Shown one piece after another: positions 51,561 through 60,652 of a stretch of 64,000 nt of DNA (the first letter of the stretch is position 1; every line of letters starts with the position of its first letter). A model generated the notes under the pieces. That model saw only the letters and a list, made by a program, of their open reading frames with translations. It had not been told where the DNA came from and ran no database searches. Source of the DNA: Thermohalobaculum sp039513195. Lineage in GTDB: Bacteria > Pseudomonadota > Alphaproteobacteria > Rhodobacterales > Rhodobacteraceae. The translations under genes were made by a program, and so were the position numbers. Location: NCBI GenBank assembly GCA_039513195.1, contig JBCCRM010000014.1:1-64000 (forward strand), read 5' to 3'.

Positions 51561-52439
51561 ATGCCTTCGCCCTCGAAAACGCTGTTTCTTGCCTTGGCGT
51601 TCAGCCTCGGCCTCGCCGCTTGCGCCGCACCGACCGCCCAGAACACCGAGACGTCGCTGCAGCAGGAACGCCAGGCCTCCGAGCAGGTGGTCCGCCAGCT
51701 CGAAGAGAAGAACGCCCTGATGAAAGATCAGCGGCTGAACACCTATCTCCGCGGGGTTGTGAACCGGGTGGCGCGGGAACGGCCGCCGGGCTCCGTGCCG
51801 CTGAAGACCTATGTCGTGAGGGATGCCGATGTGAACGCCTTCACCACCGGCGGTGGCTATCTGTTTTTCAATGCCGGCATGCTCGCCGCGATGGAGAACG
51901 AAGCGCAGCTCGCCTCGGTCGCGGCCCACGAGATCGCCCATATCGACCGGGGCCATGTCCAGGCCGGGCGTGCCAACCGCCAGGGCGTGCAGCTAGGTGC
52001 CGCCGCGGCGGCGATCGGCGGCAGCCTGCTGGGCGTGCCGGGCGATCTGATCAATCTGGGTGTCGGCCTCGGCGCGAATTACGCGGTGAATTCGTTCAGC
52101 CGCACACAAGAGAGCGACGCGGACGAGACCGGGATCCAGTATCTCGCCGCCGCAGGCTACAATGCCGCCGAGGGAGCCAAGAGCTTCGCCGTTCTTCGCC
52201 GCCTCTATGGCAGCCAGACCGGGGCACAGGCGCTCTTCTTCGCCTCTCACCCCTCTTCGGGCGACCGCCTACAAACGCTGACCCGGCGCGCCAGCGAACT
52301 CGGTGCCACCAAAGGACGGGTCGGTCGCAACACCCATGATGCCGCCACCCGCGCGCTGCGCCGCGATATCTTGAAGTTCTATAACAGTGAAGGTCGCGAT
52401 AAGGAGGCCCAGCAGATCCGCCGCAATCTCCGCCGGTGA
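51561..52439 (+). CDS. M48 family metalloprotease lipoprotein
   Basis: A 292-residue lipoprotein of the BepA/LoiP-like M48 family. Lipobox LGLAAC puts the lipidated Cys at 21. The zinc site HEIAH is at 123-127, with the third ligand in SRTQESDADETGIQYLAAAGYN. A coiled segment (TSLQQERQASEQVVRQLEEK) lies after the signal. It probably degrades misfolded outer-membrane or periplasmic proteins. The C-terminal tail is rich in Arg. Divergent from the GST gene. Confidence 0.9.
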   Translation: MPSPSKTLFLALAFSLGLAACAAPTAQNTETSLQQERQASEQVVRQLEEKNALMKDQRLNTYLRGVVNRVARERPPGSVPLKTYVVRDADVNAFTTGGGYLFFNAGMLAAMENEAQLASVAAHEIAHIDRGHVQAGRANRQGVQLGAAAAAIGGSLLGVPGDLINLGVGLGANYAVNSFSRTQESDADETGIQYLAAAGYNAAEGAKSFAVLRRLYGSQTGAQALFFASHPSSGDRLQTLTRRASELGATKGRVGRNTHDAATRALRRDILKFYNSEGRDKEAQQIRRNLRR

Positions 52440-52466
52440 CGCTGGCGGAGACTGCCGGGCTGCCGA

Positions 52467-53024
52467 TCAATAGGACCGCGCCAGCTTTTTGATACCCGAC
52501 CGCACAAAGATCGGCAGCAACAGCCGGGCGATGATCACCAACGCCAAAGCCGCCGCGGCGGCCACCCCGGCGGCGGTCGACTGCGGAAGCGCGTAAAAGG
52601 CGGCGAGCAGCCGGTCGACCTCTTGCCCCACGACGGCGGAGACCCCCGGCGCCGCCTCCAGCACATGGGCAAAGCCCTGCTCTGCGGCAAGTTTGTCGAG
52701 GCCTGCGGTCGCGAAAAGCGTCCCAAGATCCACCGGCAGGAGAAAGGCCAAACCAAGCGCCATTGCGGCACCCACCACCGCGGCGACCAAGGCTGCCTGG
52801 AGCGAGAGGTTCCAGTATAGCCCGCTCGACGGCTCCCGCCCATAGATCCTGCCGAGCCGCGCCGCAGGAATGCTTAGCGCCACCAGAAATGCCGCGATCA
52901 CCGCACCGAATGGCGGCGCGTCGCCGGTCCGTGCTGCATAGACGGCGCCGAGCGCCGCTAACATCAGGCACCAAAAGATAAAGAACAAGGCGAACTGCCG
53001 CCTGAACATCCCCATTGTCATCAT
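52467..53024 (-). CDS. ABZJ_00895-type membrane protein
   Basis: A 185-residue hydrophobic protein with about three or four transmembrane helices: FALFFIFWCLMLAALGAVYAA, AVIAAFLVALSIPAARLG, LQAALVAAVVGAAMALGLAFLL and AAGVAAAAALALVIIARLLLPIFV. It matches the ABZJ_00895 family of unknown function. Convergent with the M48 gene and divergent from pyrB; four possible Met starts lie within the first six residues. Confidence 0.75.
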   Translation of the reverse strand: MMTMGMFRRQFALFFIFWCLMLAALGAVYAARTGDAPPFGAVIAAFLVALSIPAARLGRIYGREPSSGLYWNLSLQAALVAAVVGAAMALGLAFLLPVDLGTLFATAGLDKLAAEQGFAHVLEAAPGVSAVVGQEVDRLLAAFYALPQSTAAGVAAAAALALVIIARLLLPIFVRSGIKKLARSY

Positions 53025-53189
53025 CGCGCTTTTCCCCCGGATCCATGGCTTTCAGGAGTTCCCCACCATAATCGGGCAGCTTCCCGATCAAATCGGGCGA
53101 CAATGGGGCCTTTAGCGCATCGCAGCGCCGCCTTGCGGCAGTGGTATGGCCATGCAACAACGCTGACGCAGAGCAGCCCCGGGGAAGCC

Positions 53190-54122
53190 ATGTTCGCGCA
53201 TCGTCATTTGTTGGGGATCGCGGGCCTATCGCCGAGTGATATCGTTGCCGTCCTCGACCTCGCGGACGACTATGTGGACCTGAACCGCCAGCGCCAAAAG
53301 CATACCGAGGTGTTGCGCGGCCTGACACTGATAAACTTGTTCTTCGAGCCGTCGACCCGCACCCAAGCAAGCTTCGAGCTGGCTGGCAAGCGCCTCGGCG
53401 CCGATGTGGTGAACATGACCCTCGGCAGTTCGTCCATGGTGAAGGGCGAGACGCTGGTCGACACGGCGGTGACTTTGAACGCCATGCGGCCGGATCTGCT
53501 GGTGGTGCGCCACAGCTCGTCCGGGGCCGTGGCGCTGTTGGCGCAAAAAGTGAATTGCGCCGTGATGAATGCGGGCGACGGGCGGCATGAGCACCCGACC
53601 CAAGCGCTGTTGGACGCACTGACCATCCGTCGCCACCGGGGGCGGCTGCAAAAGCTGGTGATCGCGATCTGCGGCGACATCGCCAATTCCCGCGTGGCCC
53701 GGTCGAACATCCTGGCGCTGTTGAAACTGGAAAACCGGGTGCGGGTAATCGCACCCCCGACCCTCCTGCCCGCGCAGATCGACCGCTTCGGCGTCGAGGT
53801 CTTCACCGAGATGGAGGAAGGGCTCGCGGGCTGCGATGTGGTCATGATGCTCCGCATTCAGAACGAGCGGCTTGAAGGGCAGGCGATCCCCTCGCAGCGG
53901 GAGTACTTCCATCGCTATGGTCTCACGGCGGAGAAGCTGGCGCTGGCCAAACCCGACGCCATCGTGATGCATCCCGGCCCGATGAACCGAGGAACCGAGA
54001 TCGATCCGAACGTGGCCGACGACATCAACCGCTCCGTCATCCGCGAGCAGGTTGAAATGGGTGTCGCGGTGCGCATGGCCGTAATGGATCTTCTGTCCCG
54101 CAACCTCGGAAGCCGGGCATGA
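53190..54122 (+). CDS. pyrB: Aspartate carbamoyltransferase catalytic subunit
   Basis: Condenses carbamoyl phosphate and aspartate, the first committed step of pyrimidine synthesis. 310 residues. The carbamoyl phosphate site is FFEPSTRTQASFE (Ser55-Thr-Arg-Thr), with SSSMVKGETLVDT, HEHPTQALLDALT and MHPGPMNRG. ATG 53190 has GGGGAAG upstream; the longer frame is unlikely. No regulatory pyrI is adjacent. It overlaps the downstream pyrC-like gene by four bases (ATGA), an arrangement like that of pyrB-pyrC' in Pseudomonas, where the partner is an inactive dihydroorotase homologue. Confidence 0.96.
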   Translation: MFAHRHLLGIAGLSPSDIVAVLDLADDYVDLNRQRQKHTEVLRGLTLINLFFEPSTRTQASFELAGKRLGADVVNMTLGSSSMVKGETLVDTAVTLNAMRPDLLVVRHSSSGAVALLAQKVNCAVMNAGDGRHEHPTQALLDALTIRRHRGRLQKLVIAICGDIANSRVARSNILALLKLENRVRVIAPPTLLPAQIDRFGVEVFTEMEEGLAGCDVVMMLRIQNERLEGQAIPSQREYFHRYGLTAEKLALAKPDAIVMHPGPMNRGTEIDPNVADDINRSVIREQVEMGVAVRMAVMDLLSRNLGSRA

Positions 54123-55402
54123 CCCCGCCCCTCCACCTGATCAACGCGCGACTGGTGGACCCTGGTACGGACTATGACGGGCCCGGGGCGCTGCGGGTCG
54201 AGGGTTCGGAGATCGCCGAGGTGCACCGGGGCCCCTCTCCCACGCCCGGCGAGGGGCGGGTGGTCGATTGCGGCGGGAAGATCCTCGCCCCGGGCATCGT
54301 CGATATGCGCGTCTTCGTGGGCGAGCCTGGCGCCCGCCACCGGGAGAGCTTTCGCTCGGCCGGCGAGGCCGCAGCGGCCGGTGGCGTTACCACCATCGTG
54401 GCCCAGCCCGACACCAATCCGCCTCTGGACGACCCGGCACTGGTACAGTTCACCCTCTCCCGCGCGCGTGAGGCGACGGCGGTCCATGTCCACGCCATGG
54501 CAGCGCTGACCAGGGGCCTGAACGGCGCCCAGATGACCGAGCAGCAATTCCTTCTCGACGCAGGCGCCGTGGCGCTGACCGACGCTGACCGCCCTGTCGC
54601 CTCAGCCAAAGTCATGCGCTCGCTATTGCAATACGCCACCTCGACGGGCGCTCTGATCGTCCATCATCCGCAGGAACCGAGCCTAGCGCAGGGTGCCTGC
54701 GCGACCTCCGGCGAGTTCGCGTCCCGCCTCGGCCTGCCGACGGTCCCCGCCATTGCCGAGCGGATGATGTTGGAACGGGACCTGGCCCTGGTCGAGAGCA
54801 CAGGCGCGCGCTATCACGCCGACCAGCTCTCGACCGACGGGGCGCTTGCACCGCTGCGGCGGGCGCGGGAAGCGGGGCTGAAGGTCAGCGCCGGCGTCTC
54901 GATCCACCACCTGACGCTGAACGAGTTCGACGTGGCCGATTACCGCAGTTTCTTCAAGCTCGACCCACCGCTCAGGGCCGAGGACGACCGCGTCGCCCTG
55001 ATCGATGGGGTCGCGGAGGGGCTGGTCGATGTGATCGTCTCCAGCCACCTGCCCTGGGACGAAGAGGCGAAGCGCCTGCCTTTCGAAGAGGCCGCCACCG
55101 GGGCCGTGGGGCTCGAGACTTTCCTTCCCGCTTGCCTCCGCCTGGTGCAGGAGGGGCAGCTTACGATCCTCCAGCTCTTCGAGCGGGCATCGCTGGCGCC
55201 GGCCACCATTCTCGGGCTGCCGGGCGGTCGGATCGCATCCGGGGCGCCCGCGGATCTCGTCCTGCTCGACCCGGACGCGCCCTTCGTTCTGGACCGTTTC
55301 GGACTGCAGTCGAAATCGAAGAACACACCGTTCGATCGCCAGCGCCTGCAGGGCAAAGTGCTCGGCACCTGGGTCGGCGGCGTCCGCGTCTTCGGGGGCT
55401 GA
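54119..55402 (+). CDS. pyrC: Dihydroorotase-like protein with metal ligands lost (pseudo-DHOase)
   Basis: A 427-residue protein of the class I dihydroorotase family. The hallmark DMHVHLREPG is replaced by DMRVFVGEPG, so both HxH metal ligands are lost (Arg64 and Phe66). The HICHVST His position is Gln236 in YHADQLST, and the TDHAPH Asp is Ser309 in SSHLPW. LTDADRPV and VHHPQEP are kept. It should therefore be inactive and may serve as a structural partner of PyrB, as the PyrC' chain does in Pseudomonas ATCase. A real dihydroorotase must be encoded elsewhere. ATGA overlap with pyrB. Confidence 0.9.
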   Translation: MTPPLHLINARLVDPGTDYDGPGALRVEGSEIAEVHRGPSPTPGEGRVVDCGGKILAPGIVDMRVFVGEPGARHRESFRSAGEAAAAGGVTTIVAQPDTNPPLDDPALVQFTLSRAREATAVHVHAMAALTRGLNGAQMTEQQFLLDAGAVALTDADRPVASAKVMRSLLQYATSTGALIVHHPQEPSLAQGACATSGEFASRLGLPTVPAIAERMMLERDLALVESTGARYHADQLSTDGALAPLRRAREAGLKVSAGVSIHHLTLNEFDVADYRSFFKLDPPLRAEDDRVALIDGVAEGLVDVIVSSHLPWDEEAKRLPFEEAATGAVGLETFLPACLRLVQEGQLTILQLFERASLAPATILGLPGGRIASGAPADLVLLDPDAPFVLDRFGLQSKSKNTPFDRQRLQGKVLGTWVGGVRVFGG

Positions 55403-55406
55403 CCCG

Positions 55407-56042
55407 ATGCTGCACCAGATCATGGGCTTCGAGCAGGCGCTGCCCTGGCTGCTGACTGCGCTTGCGGCAGGATATCTGATCGGGTCGATCCCGATGGGCA
55501 TCCTCGTCTCCCGCCTCTTTGGGCTCGGCGATCTGCGCCAAATCGGTTCCGGGAACATCGGCGCGACCAATGTTCTGCGCACCGGCAACCGGGCGGCGGC
55601 GGGCCTGACCCTGGTCCTCGATGCGGCGAAAGCGGCGCTGCCGGTGCTCTATTTCCTGGGGTGGGGAGATCTGGCGGCCCAGGCGGCGGGCGCAGGTGCA
55701 CTGATCGGGCATTGCTTCCCAATCTGGCTGCGTTTTCGTGGAGGTAAGGGGGTGGCGAGCTGCCTCGGCGTGCTGCTGGGCCTCGCATGGCCCGCGGGTC
55801 TGGCTGCCTGCGCGACCTGGCTCGCCGTGGCGGGGACAATCCGGATTTCCTCGGTCGCGGGGATGTTGTCGGCGCTGTCAGGTCCGGTCTGGCTCTGGTT
55901 CCTGGACGGCCCCAGAGCGGTGTTGCTGGCCGCCGGCCTCGGCGTTTTGATCACGCTGCGCCATCACGAAAACCTCGGGCGACTGTGGCGTGGCACGGAA
56001 CCCAAGATCGGTTCTCAAAACACAACTATTAATCGTGATTAA
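55407..56042 (+). CDS. plsY: Glycerol-3-phosphate acyltransferase PlsY
   Basis: Inner-membrane enzyme that moves an acyl group from acyl phosphate to glycerol 3-phosphate, the first step of phospholipid synthesis. A 211-residue protein with about five to seven helices. Signatures are YLIGSIPMGILVSRLFGLGDLRQIGSGNIGATNVLRTG near the N-terminus, LIGHCFPIWLRFRGGKGVASCLGVLL, and LRHHENLGRLWRGTEPKIG. It follows pyrC-like by four bases and is probably in the same transcript. The partner PlsX is not in the window. The dprA leader with a CtrA box begins inside its last codons. Confidence 0.95.
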   Translation: MLHQIMGFEQALPWLLTALAAGYLIGSIPMGILVSRLFGLGDLRQIGSGNIGATNVLRTGNRAAAGLTLVLDAAKAALPVLYFLGWGDLAAQAAGAGALIGHCFPIWLRFRGGKGVASCLGVLLGLAWPAGLAACATWLAVAGTIRISSVAGMLSALSGPVWLWFLDGPRAVLLAAGLGVLITLRHHENLGRLWRGTEPKIGSQNTTINRD

Positions 56043-56055
56043 CCGGCAGTTAACC
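56029..56055 (+). promoter_or_regulatory. CtrA-binding box in the dprA leader
   Basis: Three TTAA half-sites in tandem: TTAA 56029-56032, TTAA 56039-56042 and TTAACC 56050-56055. The last two form TTAA-N7-TTAAC exactly, the CtrA consensus; the first pair is spaced by six. The box ends 44 bases before the dprA ATG and overlaps the last plsY codons, so CtrA could activate dprA. Confidence 0.8.
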
Positions 56056-56098
56056 AAGAATCGCGCCCCATAGGGTTGTAAACGCGTGGAGGATTGCC

Positions 56099-57337
56099 AT
56101 GGCCGTAGCCGAGCGTCTCGTTGCGAGTCCGACCTTAGCACCGGCCCGATTGCAGGGCATCGGCCCGGCGGAGCGGGAGGACGAGCGTCTGGCCAGGCTG
56201 CAATTGGCGCGCAGCGAGAATGTCGGCCCAAGGACCTATCTGCACCTGCTCGGACGGTTTGGCTCGGCCGAGGGGGCAATGAGGGCCCTACCCGAGCTTG
56301 CCGCCCGGGGCGGGCATCGCAGCTATCGCGCTTGCGAACTCGACGTGGCTGCCGCGGAGGTCGCCACGGGCGAGGCCGGCGGTGCCCGTTTGGTGACCCT
56401 CGGCGATCCGGACTATCCGGCAAAGCTCGCGCAAATCGAAAACCCACCGCCAGTGCTTTGGACCCGGGGCACGACTGCCATCGGCGCACGTGACGCCGTC
56501 GCTGTTGTGGGGGCGCGCAATGCCTCGGCGCTCGGCCAACGCATGGCGCGGCGGCTAGCCACCGATCTGGGCGCGGCAGGCTATGCGACTGTCTCCGGCC
56601 TCGCCCGCGGGATCGACGCGGCGGTGCACGAGGCCAGTCTGGAGAGCGGCACGATCGCGGTTCTCGCCGGCGGCATCGACCGGATCTACCCGCCCGAACA
56701 TCACACACTGGCCGATCGGATCTTGGCGAGCGGGGGCATGTTGGTCACAGAATGCCCGGTTGGTTTGGAGCCGACGGCCCGGCATTTCCCGCGCCGAAAC
56801 CGGTTGATCTCCGGCCTCGCCGACGGTGTTGTGCTGATAGAGGCCGCCATGCGCTCAGGCAGCCTGATCACGGCTCGCCACGCTCTGGAGCAAGGCCGCG
56901 ACGTAATGGCCTGTCCCGGCGCGCCGGAAGACCCCCGTGCCGGCGGCTGCAACCAATTGATCCGCGACGGCGCAGCGCTCGTCCGCTCGGCAGAAGATGT
57001 CATCGAAGCGCTCGCCGGGCCGCAAAGGATCGGCTTCGCTGAGGACGGGACCGACTTCCTGTTCGACGCTAACGGGTTCAACGATGAAACGATGATCGAC
57101 GAGGAGCTCGGCCTCGAGGAGTTCAAAGAGAGCGATCGCAAGGCAGCCTTCGCCGAGGAAGTGTTTGCCCTTCTCACCGCCCACCCGGTCGATATCGATG
57201 AGCTGAGCCGCGCCTCCGGAGCGAGCATGGCAGACCTGTCGCTGGCGCTGTTGGAGCTGGATCTTGCAGGTCGCGTCGACATCATCCCAGGCGGTCAGGT
57301 CGCGCTGGCGGACGGCGCGTTCGGAGCTGCCTCGTAA
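56099..57337 (+). CDS. dprA: DNA-processing protein DprA
   Basis: Loads RecA on incoming single-stranded DNA during transformation; in Rhodobacter capsulatus it is needed to receive gene-transfer-agent DNA and is CtrA-controlled. A 412-residue protein: an N-terminal helical domain (40-110), a Rossmann core with AVVGARNASALG, ATVSGLARGIDAAVHEASL, GTIAVLAGGIDRIYPPEH, FPRRNRLISGLADGVVLIEAAMRSGSLITA and GCNQLIRDGA, and a C-terminal winged-helix DML1-like domain (VDIDELSRASGASMADLSLALLELDLAGRV). Immediately upstream is a CtrA box. Confidence 0.96.
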   Translation: MAVAERLVASPTLAPARLQGIGPAEREDERLARLQLARSENVGPRTYLHLLGRFGSAEGAMRALPELAARGGHRSYRACELDVAAAEVATGEAGGARLVTLGDPDYPAKLAQIENPPPVLWTRGTTAIGARDAVAVVGARNASALGQRMARRLATDLGAAGYATVSGLARGIDAAVHEASLESGTIAVLAGGIDRIYPPEHHTLADRILASGGMLVTECPVGLEPTARHFPRRNRLISGLADGVVLIEAAMRSGSLITARHALEQGRDVMACPGAPEDPRAGGCNQLIRDGAALVRSAEDVIEALAGPQRIGFAEDGTDFLFDANGFNDETMIDEELGLEEFKESDRKAAFAEEVFALLTAHPVDIDELSRASGASMADLSLALLELDLAGRVDIIPGGQVALADGAFGAAS

Positions 57338-57493
57338 CCTGCTCTCGCTGAGAAGTTTGGCGAACCACGCCCATCGGTGACGGCGTCTCTTCGCGCGGGC
57401 CCATACTCTCGACCGAGCAACTCTGGGTGCTGTCTGGAAACTGCGCCCCTGCCCGCGTAGCCCTCTCAATTCATCTCTCGCTCAGCCCTGGCG

Positions 57494-57522
57494 TTGACAA
57501 TGCCATGGGCGGTCGCACATGT
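57494..57522 (+). promoter_or_regulatory. Candidate topA promoter
   Basis: TTGACA at 57494-57499 is a perfect -35 hexamer. With a 17-base spacer the -10 would be ACATGT (57517-57522), a weak match. It lies about 40 bases before the topA ATG. The 222-base dprA-topA gap otherwise shows nothing definite. Confidence 0.4.
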
Positions 57523-57559
57523 TCCGCAACCGCGAGCAGCGCTTTCAAAGGCAAATCGA

Positions 57560-60187
57560 ATGGCAGTGGTGGTGGTCGAGTCTCCGGCTAAGGCCAAGAC
57601 GATCAACAAGTATTTGGGATCAGACTATATTGTGCTGGCCTCCTATGGCCATGTCCGCGACCTGCCGCCGAAGGACGGATCGGTCGATCCGGAAAACGGG
57701 TTCGACATGACCTGGGAGGTCGCCGCAGACAGTCAAAAACATGTGCGCGCAATCGCCGACGCGCTTGGCGGCGACGATAGGCTCATCCTCGCAACCGACC
57801 CCGACCGCGAGGGCGAGGCCATCTCCTGGCATTTGCTCGAAGCCTTGCGCAAGCGCCGGGCGCTCAAGAAAACCACACCGGTCCAGCGTGTAGTCTTCAA
57901 TGCGATCACCAAACGCGCGGTGACCGAAGCAATGGCGCAGCCGCGCGAGATCGATATGGAGCTGGTGGAGGCCTATCTCGCCCGCCGCGCGCTCGACTAC
58001 CTCGTCGGCTTCAACCTCTCGCCGGTCCTTTGGCGCAAACTGCCCGGCGCAAAATCCGCCGGGCGAGTGCAGTCGGTGGCGCTCCGCCTGATCGTCGAGC
58101 GGGAGATCGAGATCGAGGCCTTCAAACCTCGTGAGTACTGGAGCGCGAAAGCCATCCTGACCACGCCGCGGGGAGACAACTTCGAGGCACGCCTCACCGG
58201 GCTCGACGGAAAAAAGCTCGACCGGTTCGACCTCCCCAACGAGGCTGCCGCAACAGCCGCCGCCGCAAAGATTGCCGCCGCCGCACTCGCCGCCCTTTCC
58301 GTCGAGGCGAAACCGCAAACCCGGAACCCCTCGCCGCCCTTCACCACTTCAACCCTGCAACAGGAGGCGAGCCGCAAGCTTGGCATGGGCGCGCAGATTG
58401 CGATGCGGACCGCGCAGCGGCTCTACGAGGCTGGGCACATAACCTATATGCGCACCGACGGTGTCGACATGGCGCCGGAAGCCGTGACCGCGGTGCGAGG
58501 GACTATCGGCAACCGCTTCGGACAACCGTACCTGCCTGGGAAACCGCGTGTCTACAAGACGAAGGCGAAGAATGCTCAGGAAGCCCATGAGTGCATTCGC
58601 CCTACCGATATGGACAAAGGCCCTGGCGAAATTCGGCTGGAACGGGAGGAAGCCCGCCTCTACGAACTGATCTGGAAGCGGACCGTCGCGAGCCAGATGG
58701 AAGCCGCCAGGCTCGAACGGACAACGGTGGAGATCGGCGATCCGGGCAGCAGCGTCGGGCTGCGGGCAACCGGCCAGGTCATCACGTTCGATGGGTTCTT
58801 GAAGGTCTATGAGGAAGGTCGCGACGATCAGGAAAGCGAGGACGACCGCCGCTTGCCGGAAATCCTGAAGGGCGACGCCCTAGGCCAAAACGAGATCGAG
58901 CCGCAGCAGCATTTCACCCAACCGCCGCCGCGCTACACCGAAGCGACCCTGGTCAAGCGGATGGAGGAGCTGGGGATCGGAAGACCCTCCACTTATGCCT
59001 CGATCATCACCACGATCCAGGACCGCGAATATGTTCGGAAGGAAAAGAACCGCCTCTTCGCGGAGGACAAAGGCCGCCTCGTGACCGCGTTCCTGATGAA
59101 CTATTTCAGCCGCTACGTGGAGTACGACTTCACCGCGGCGCTTGAAGAGGAGCTCGACGACATCTCCGGCGGGCGCATCGATTGGAAGGCGGTGCTGGAG
59201 AAGTTCTGGGCCGCATTCTCCAAGGCGTTGGAGGGGACGTCCGACCTGCGCATCACCGAGGTTCTCGACACGATCAACGATGTCCTCGCCCCGCACATCT
59301 TCCCGGATCGCGGCGATGGAACCGATCCGCGGCTTTGCCCGGCGTGCAGCGACGGTCGGCTGTCGATCAAGACAAGCTCGAAGAACCGGTCGGCATTCAT
59401 CGGATGCGCGAACTATCCGAATTGTCGGTACACCCGGCCGTTCGGTGGCGAGGCGGAGGTCTCCGATCTGGCCTCGCCCGACGGCCGTCGGCTGGGCGAC
59501 GACCCGGAAACAGGTCAGGCCGTGACATTGCGCAAGGGGCCGTATGGTATCTATGTCCAGCTCGGCGAGAAGTCCGAGACGACCCCGCGACCGAAACGCA
59601 CTTCGATCCCGCCCGGGCAGGATCCAGATACTGTGGGCCTGGAGGCGGCATTGGCGCTGCTTTCCCTGCCCCGCCAGATCGGTGCGCATCCCGAGGACGG
59701 TGAGGCGATCGAGGCCGGGATCGGCCGCTATGGGCCGTATGTTAAGCACGGCAAGATCTTCGCAAGCCTCGAGAAGGAGGACGATGTCCTGACCGTTGGC
59801 ATGAATCGTGCGGTGATCTTGATTGCGCAAAAGGCCAATCGCGGGGCGCGCCGCGGCGCGGTGCAACCGCCTCTGCGGACCATTGGCGAGCATCCAGATG
59901 GCGGCCCGGTCGCGATCATGGACGGCCGCTACGGGCCTTACGTGAAATGGGAGAAGGTGAACGCCACCCTACCGAAGGCTGCCGATCCCCAAGCGGTCAC
60001 CATGGAGGAAGCGCTGCAGCTTATCGAGGCACGCCTTTCCGCTACGGGTAAAGGGAAGAAGACCAAAGCCAAGTCCGAAAAGACGGCAGCCAAGCCAAAG
60101 GCCAAATCGACGAAAGCCAAGGCGAAAAAATCCGCCGCCAAAGCCTCCGACGACGCTTCGCTGATCGAGGAGGAGGGCGGCGTCTGA
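57560..60187 (+). CDS. topA: DNA topoisomerase I
   Basis: Relaxes negative supercoils with a type IA mechanism. An 875-residue protein. The TOPRIM domain starts at MAVVVVESPAKAKTINKYLG with DPDREGEAIS; the catalytic Tyr is in AGHITYMRTDGVDM; GIGRPSTYASIITTIQDR is conserved. One CxxC zinc finger CPACSDGRLSIKTSSKNRSAFIGCANYPNCRY is followed by C-terminal repeats (RYGPYVK twice) and a Lys/Ala-rich tail (KAKSTKAKAKKSAAK). ATG 57560 gives the family's start. The following gene begins on the last base of its stop (TGATG). Confidence 0.97.
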   Translation: MAVVVVESPAKAKTINKYLGSDYIVLASYGHVRDLPPKDGSVDPENGFDMTWEVAADSQKHVRAIADALGGDDRLILATDPDREGEAISWHLLEALRKRRALKKTTPVQRVVFNAITKRAVTEAMAQPREIDMELVEAYLARRALDYLVGFNLSPVLWRKLPGAKSAGRVQSVALRLIVEREIEIEAFKPREYWSAKAILTTPRGDNFEARLTGLDGKKLDRFDLPNEAAATAAAAKIAAAALAALSVEAKPQTRNPSPPFTTSTLQQEASRKLGMGAQIAMRTAQRLYEAGHITYMRTDGVDMAPEAVTAVRGTIGNRFGQPYLPGKPRVYKTKAKNAQEAHECIRPTDMDKGPGEIRLEREEARLYELIWKRTVASQMEAARLERTTVEIGDPGSSVGLRATGQVITFDGFLKVYEEGRDDQESEDDRRLPEILKGDALGQNEIEPQQHFTQPPPRYTEATLVKRMEELGIGRPSTYASIITTIQDREYVRKEKNRLFAEDKGRLVTAFLMNYFSRYVEYDFTAALEEELDDISGGRIDWKAVLEKFWAAFSKALEGTSDLRITEVLDTINDVLAPHIFPDRGDGTDPRLCPACSDGRLSIKTSSKNRSAFIGCANYPNCRYTRPFGGEAEVSDLASPDGRRLGDDPETGQAVTLRKGPYGIYVQLGEKSETTPRPKRTSIPPGQDPDTVGLEAALALLSLPRQIGAHPEDGEAIEAGIGRYGPYVKHGKIFASLEKEDDVLTVGMNRAVILIAQKANRGARRGAVQPPLRTIGEHPDGGPVAIMDGRYGPYVKWEKVNATLPKAADPQAVTMEEALQLIEARLSATGKGKKTKAKSEKTAAKPKAKSTKAKAKKSAAKASDDASLIEEEGGV

Positions 60188-60594
60188 TGGATGTTCTGGG
60201 ACTTTACGCCACCGCACTGCTATTCGGCGGCATGGTGTTCTTCAGTTTCGTCTTTTCGCCGCTTATCTTCGTGAAGCTGCCGGCAGAGGTTGCCGGCCCG
60301 TTCATACGGCAAGTGTTCCCCTGGTACTTTCTGGTCGTAGCGGCTCTGGCCGGCATCGCCGGTATGGGCCTGTTGATGGCGGCGCCGATTTGGGGTGTCG
60401 CGCTTTTGGCGATGGCCGGGCTCGGTCTTTTGAACCGACAAGTCTTGATGCCGCGCATCAACATCCTCCGCGACCAACAGCTTGCCGGAAACAAGGCAGC
60501 CGGGCGCAGCTTCGACCGCCTGCACAAGCTCTCGGTCGGTATCAATCTGGTGCAAATGCTCGTTGCGGGCGCGGCGCTGTGGGTCTTCCTCTGA
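60187..60594 (+). CDS. DUF4149 membrane protein
   Basis: A 135-residue inner-membrane protein with about four helices: VLGLYATALLFGGMVFFSFVFSPLIFV, YFLVVAALAGIAGMGLLMAA, VALLAMAGLGLLNRQVLM and VGINLVQMLVAGAALWVFL. It matches the TMEM205-like DUF4149 family. The start overlaps the topA stop (TGATG), and it sits between topA and rnr in a conserved alphaproteobacterial order. Function unknown. Confidence 0.87.
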   Translation: MDVLGLYATALLFGGMVFFSFVFSPLIFVKLPAEVAGPFIRQVFPWYFLVVAALAGIAGMGLLMAAPIWGVALLAMAGLGLLNRQVLMPRINILRDQQLAGNKAAGRSFDRLHKLSVGINLVQMLVAGAALWVFL

Positions 60595-60652
60595 GCGGAA
60601 GCGCAGGACGGATGGCTCGCCCCAAAGAGGCGGGAATGCTAGGCATCGGGGG

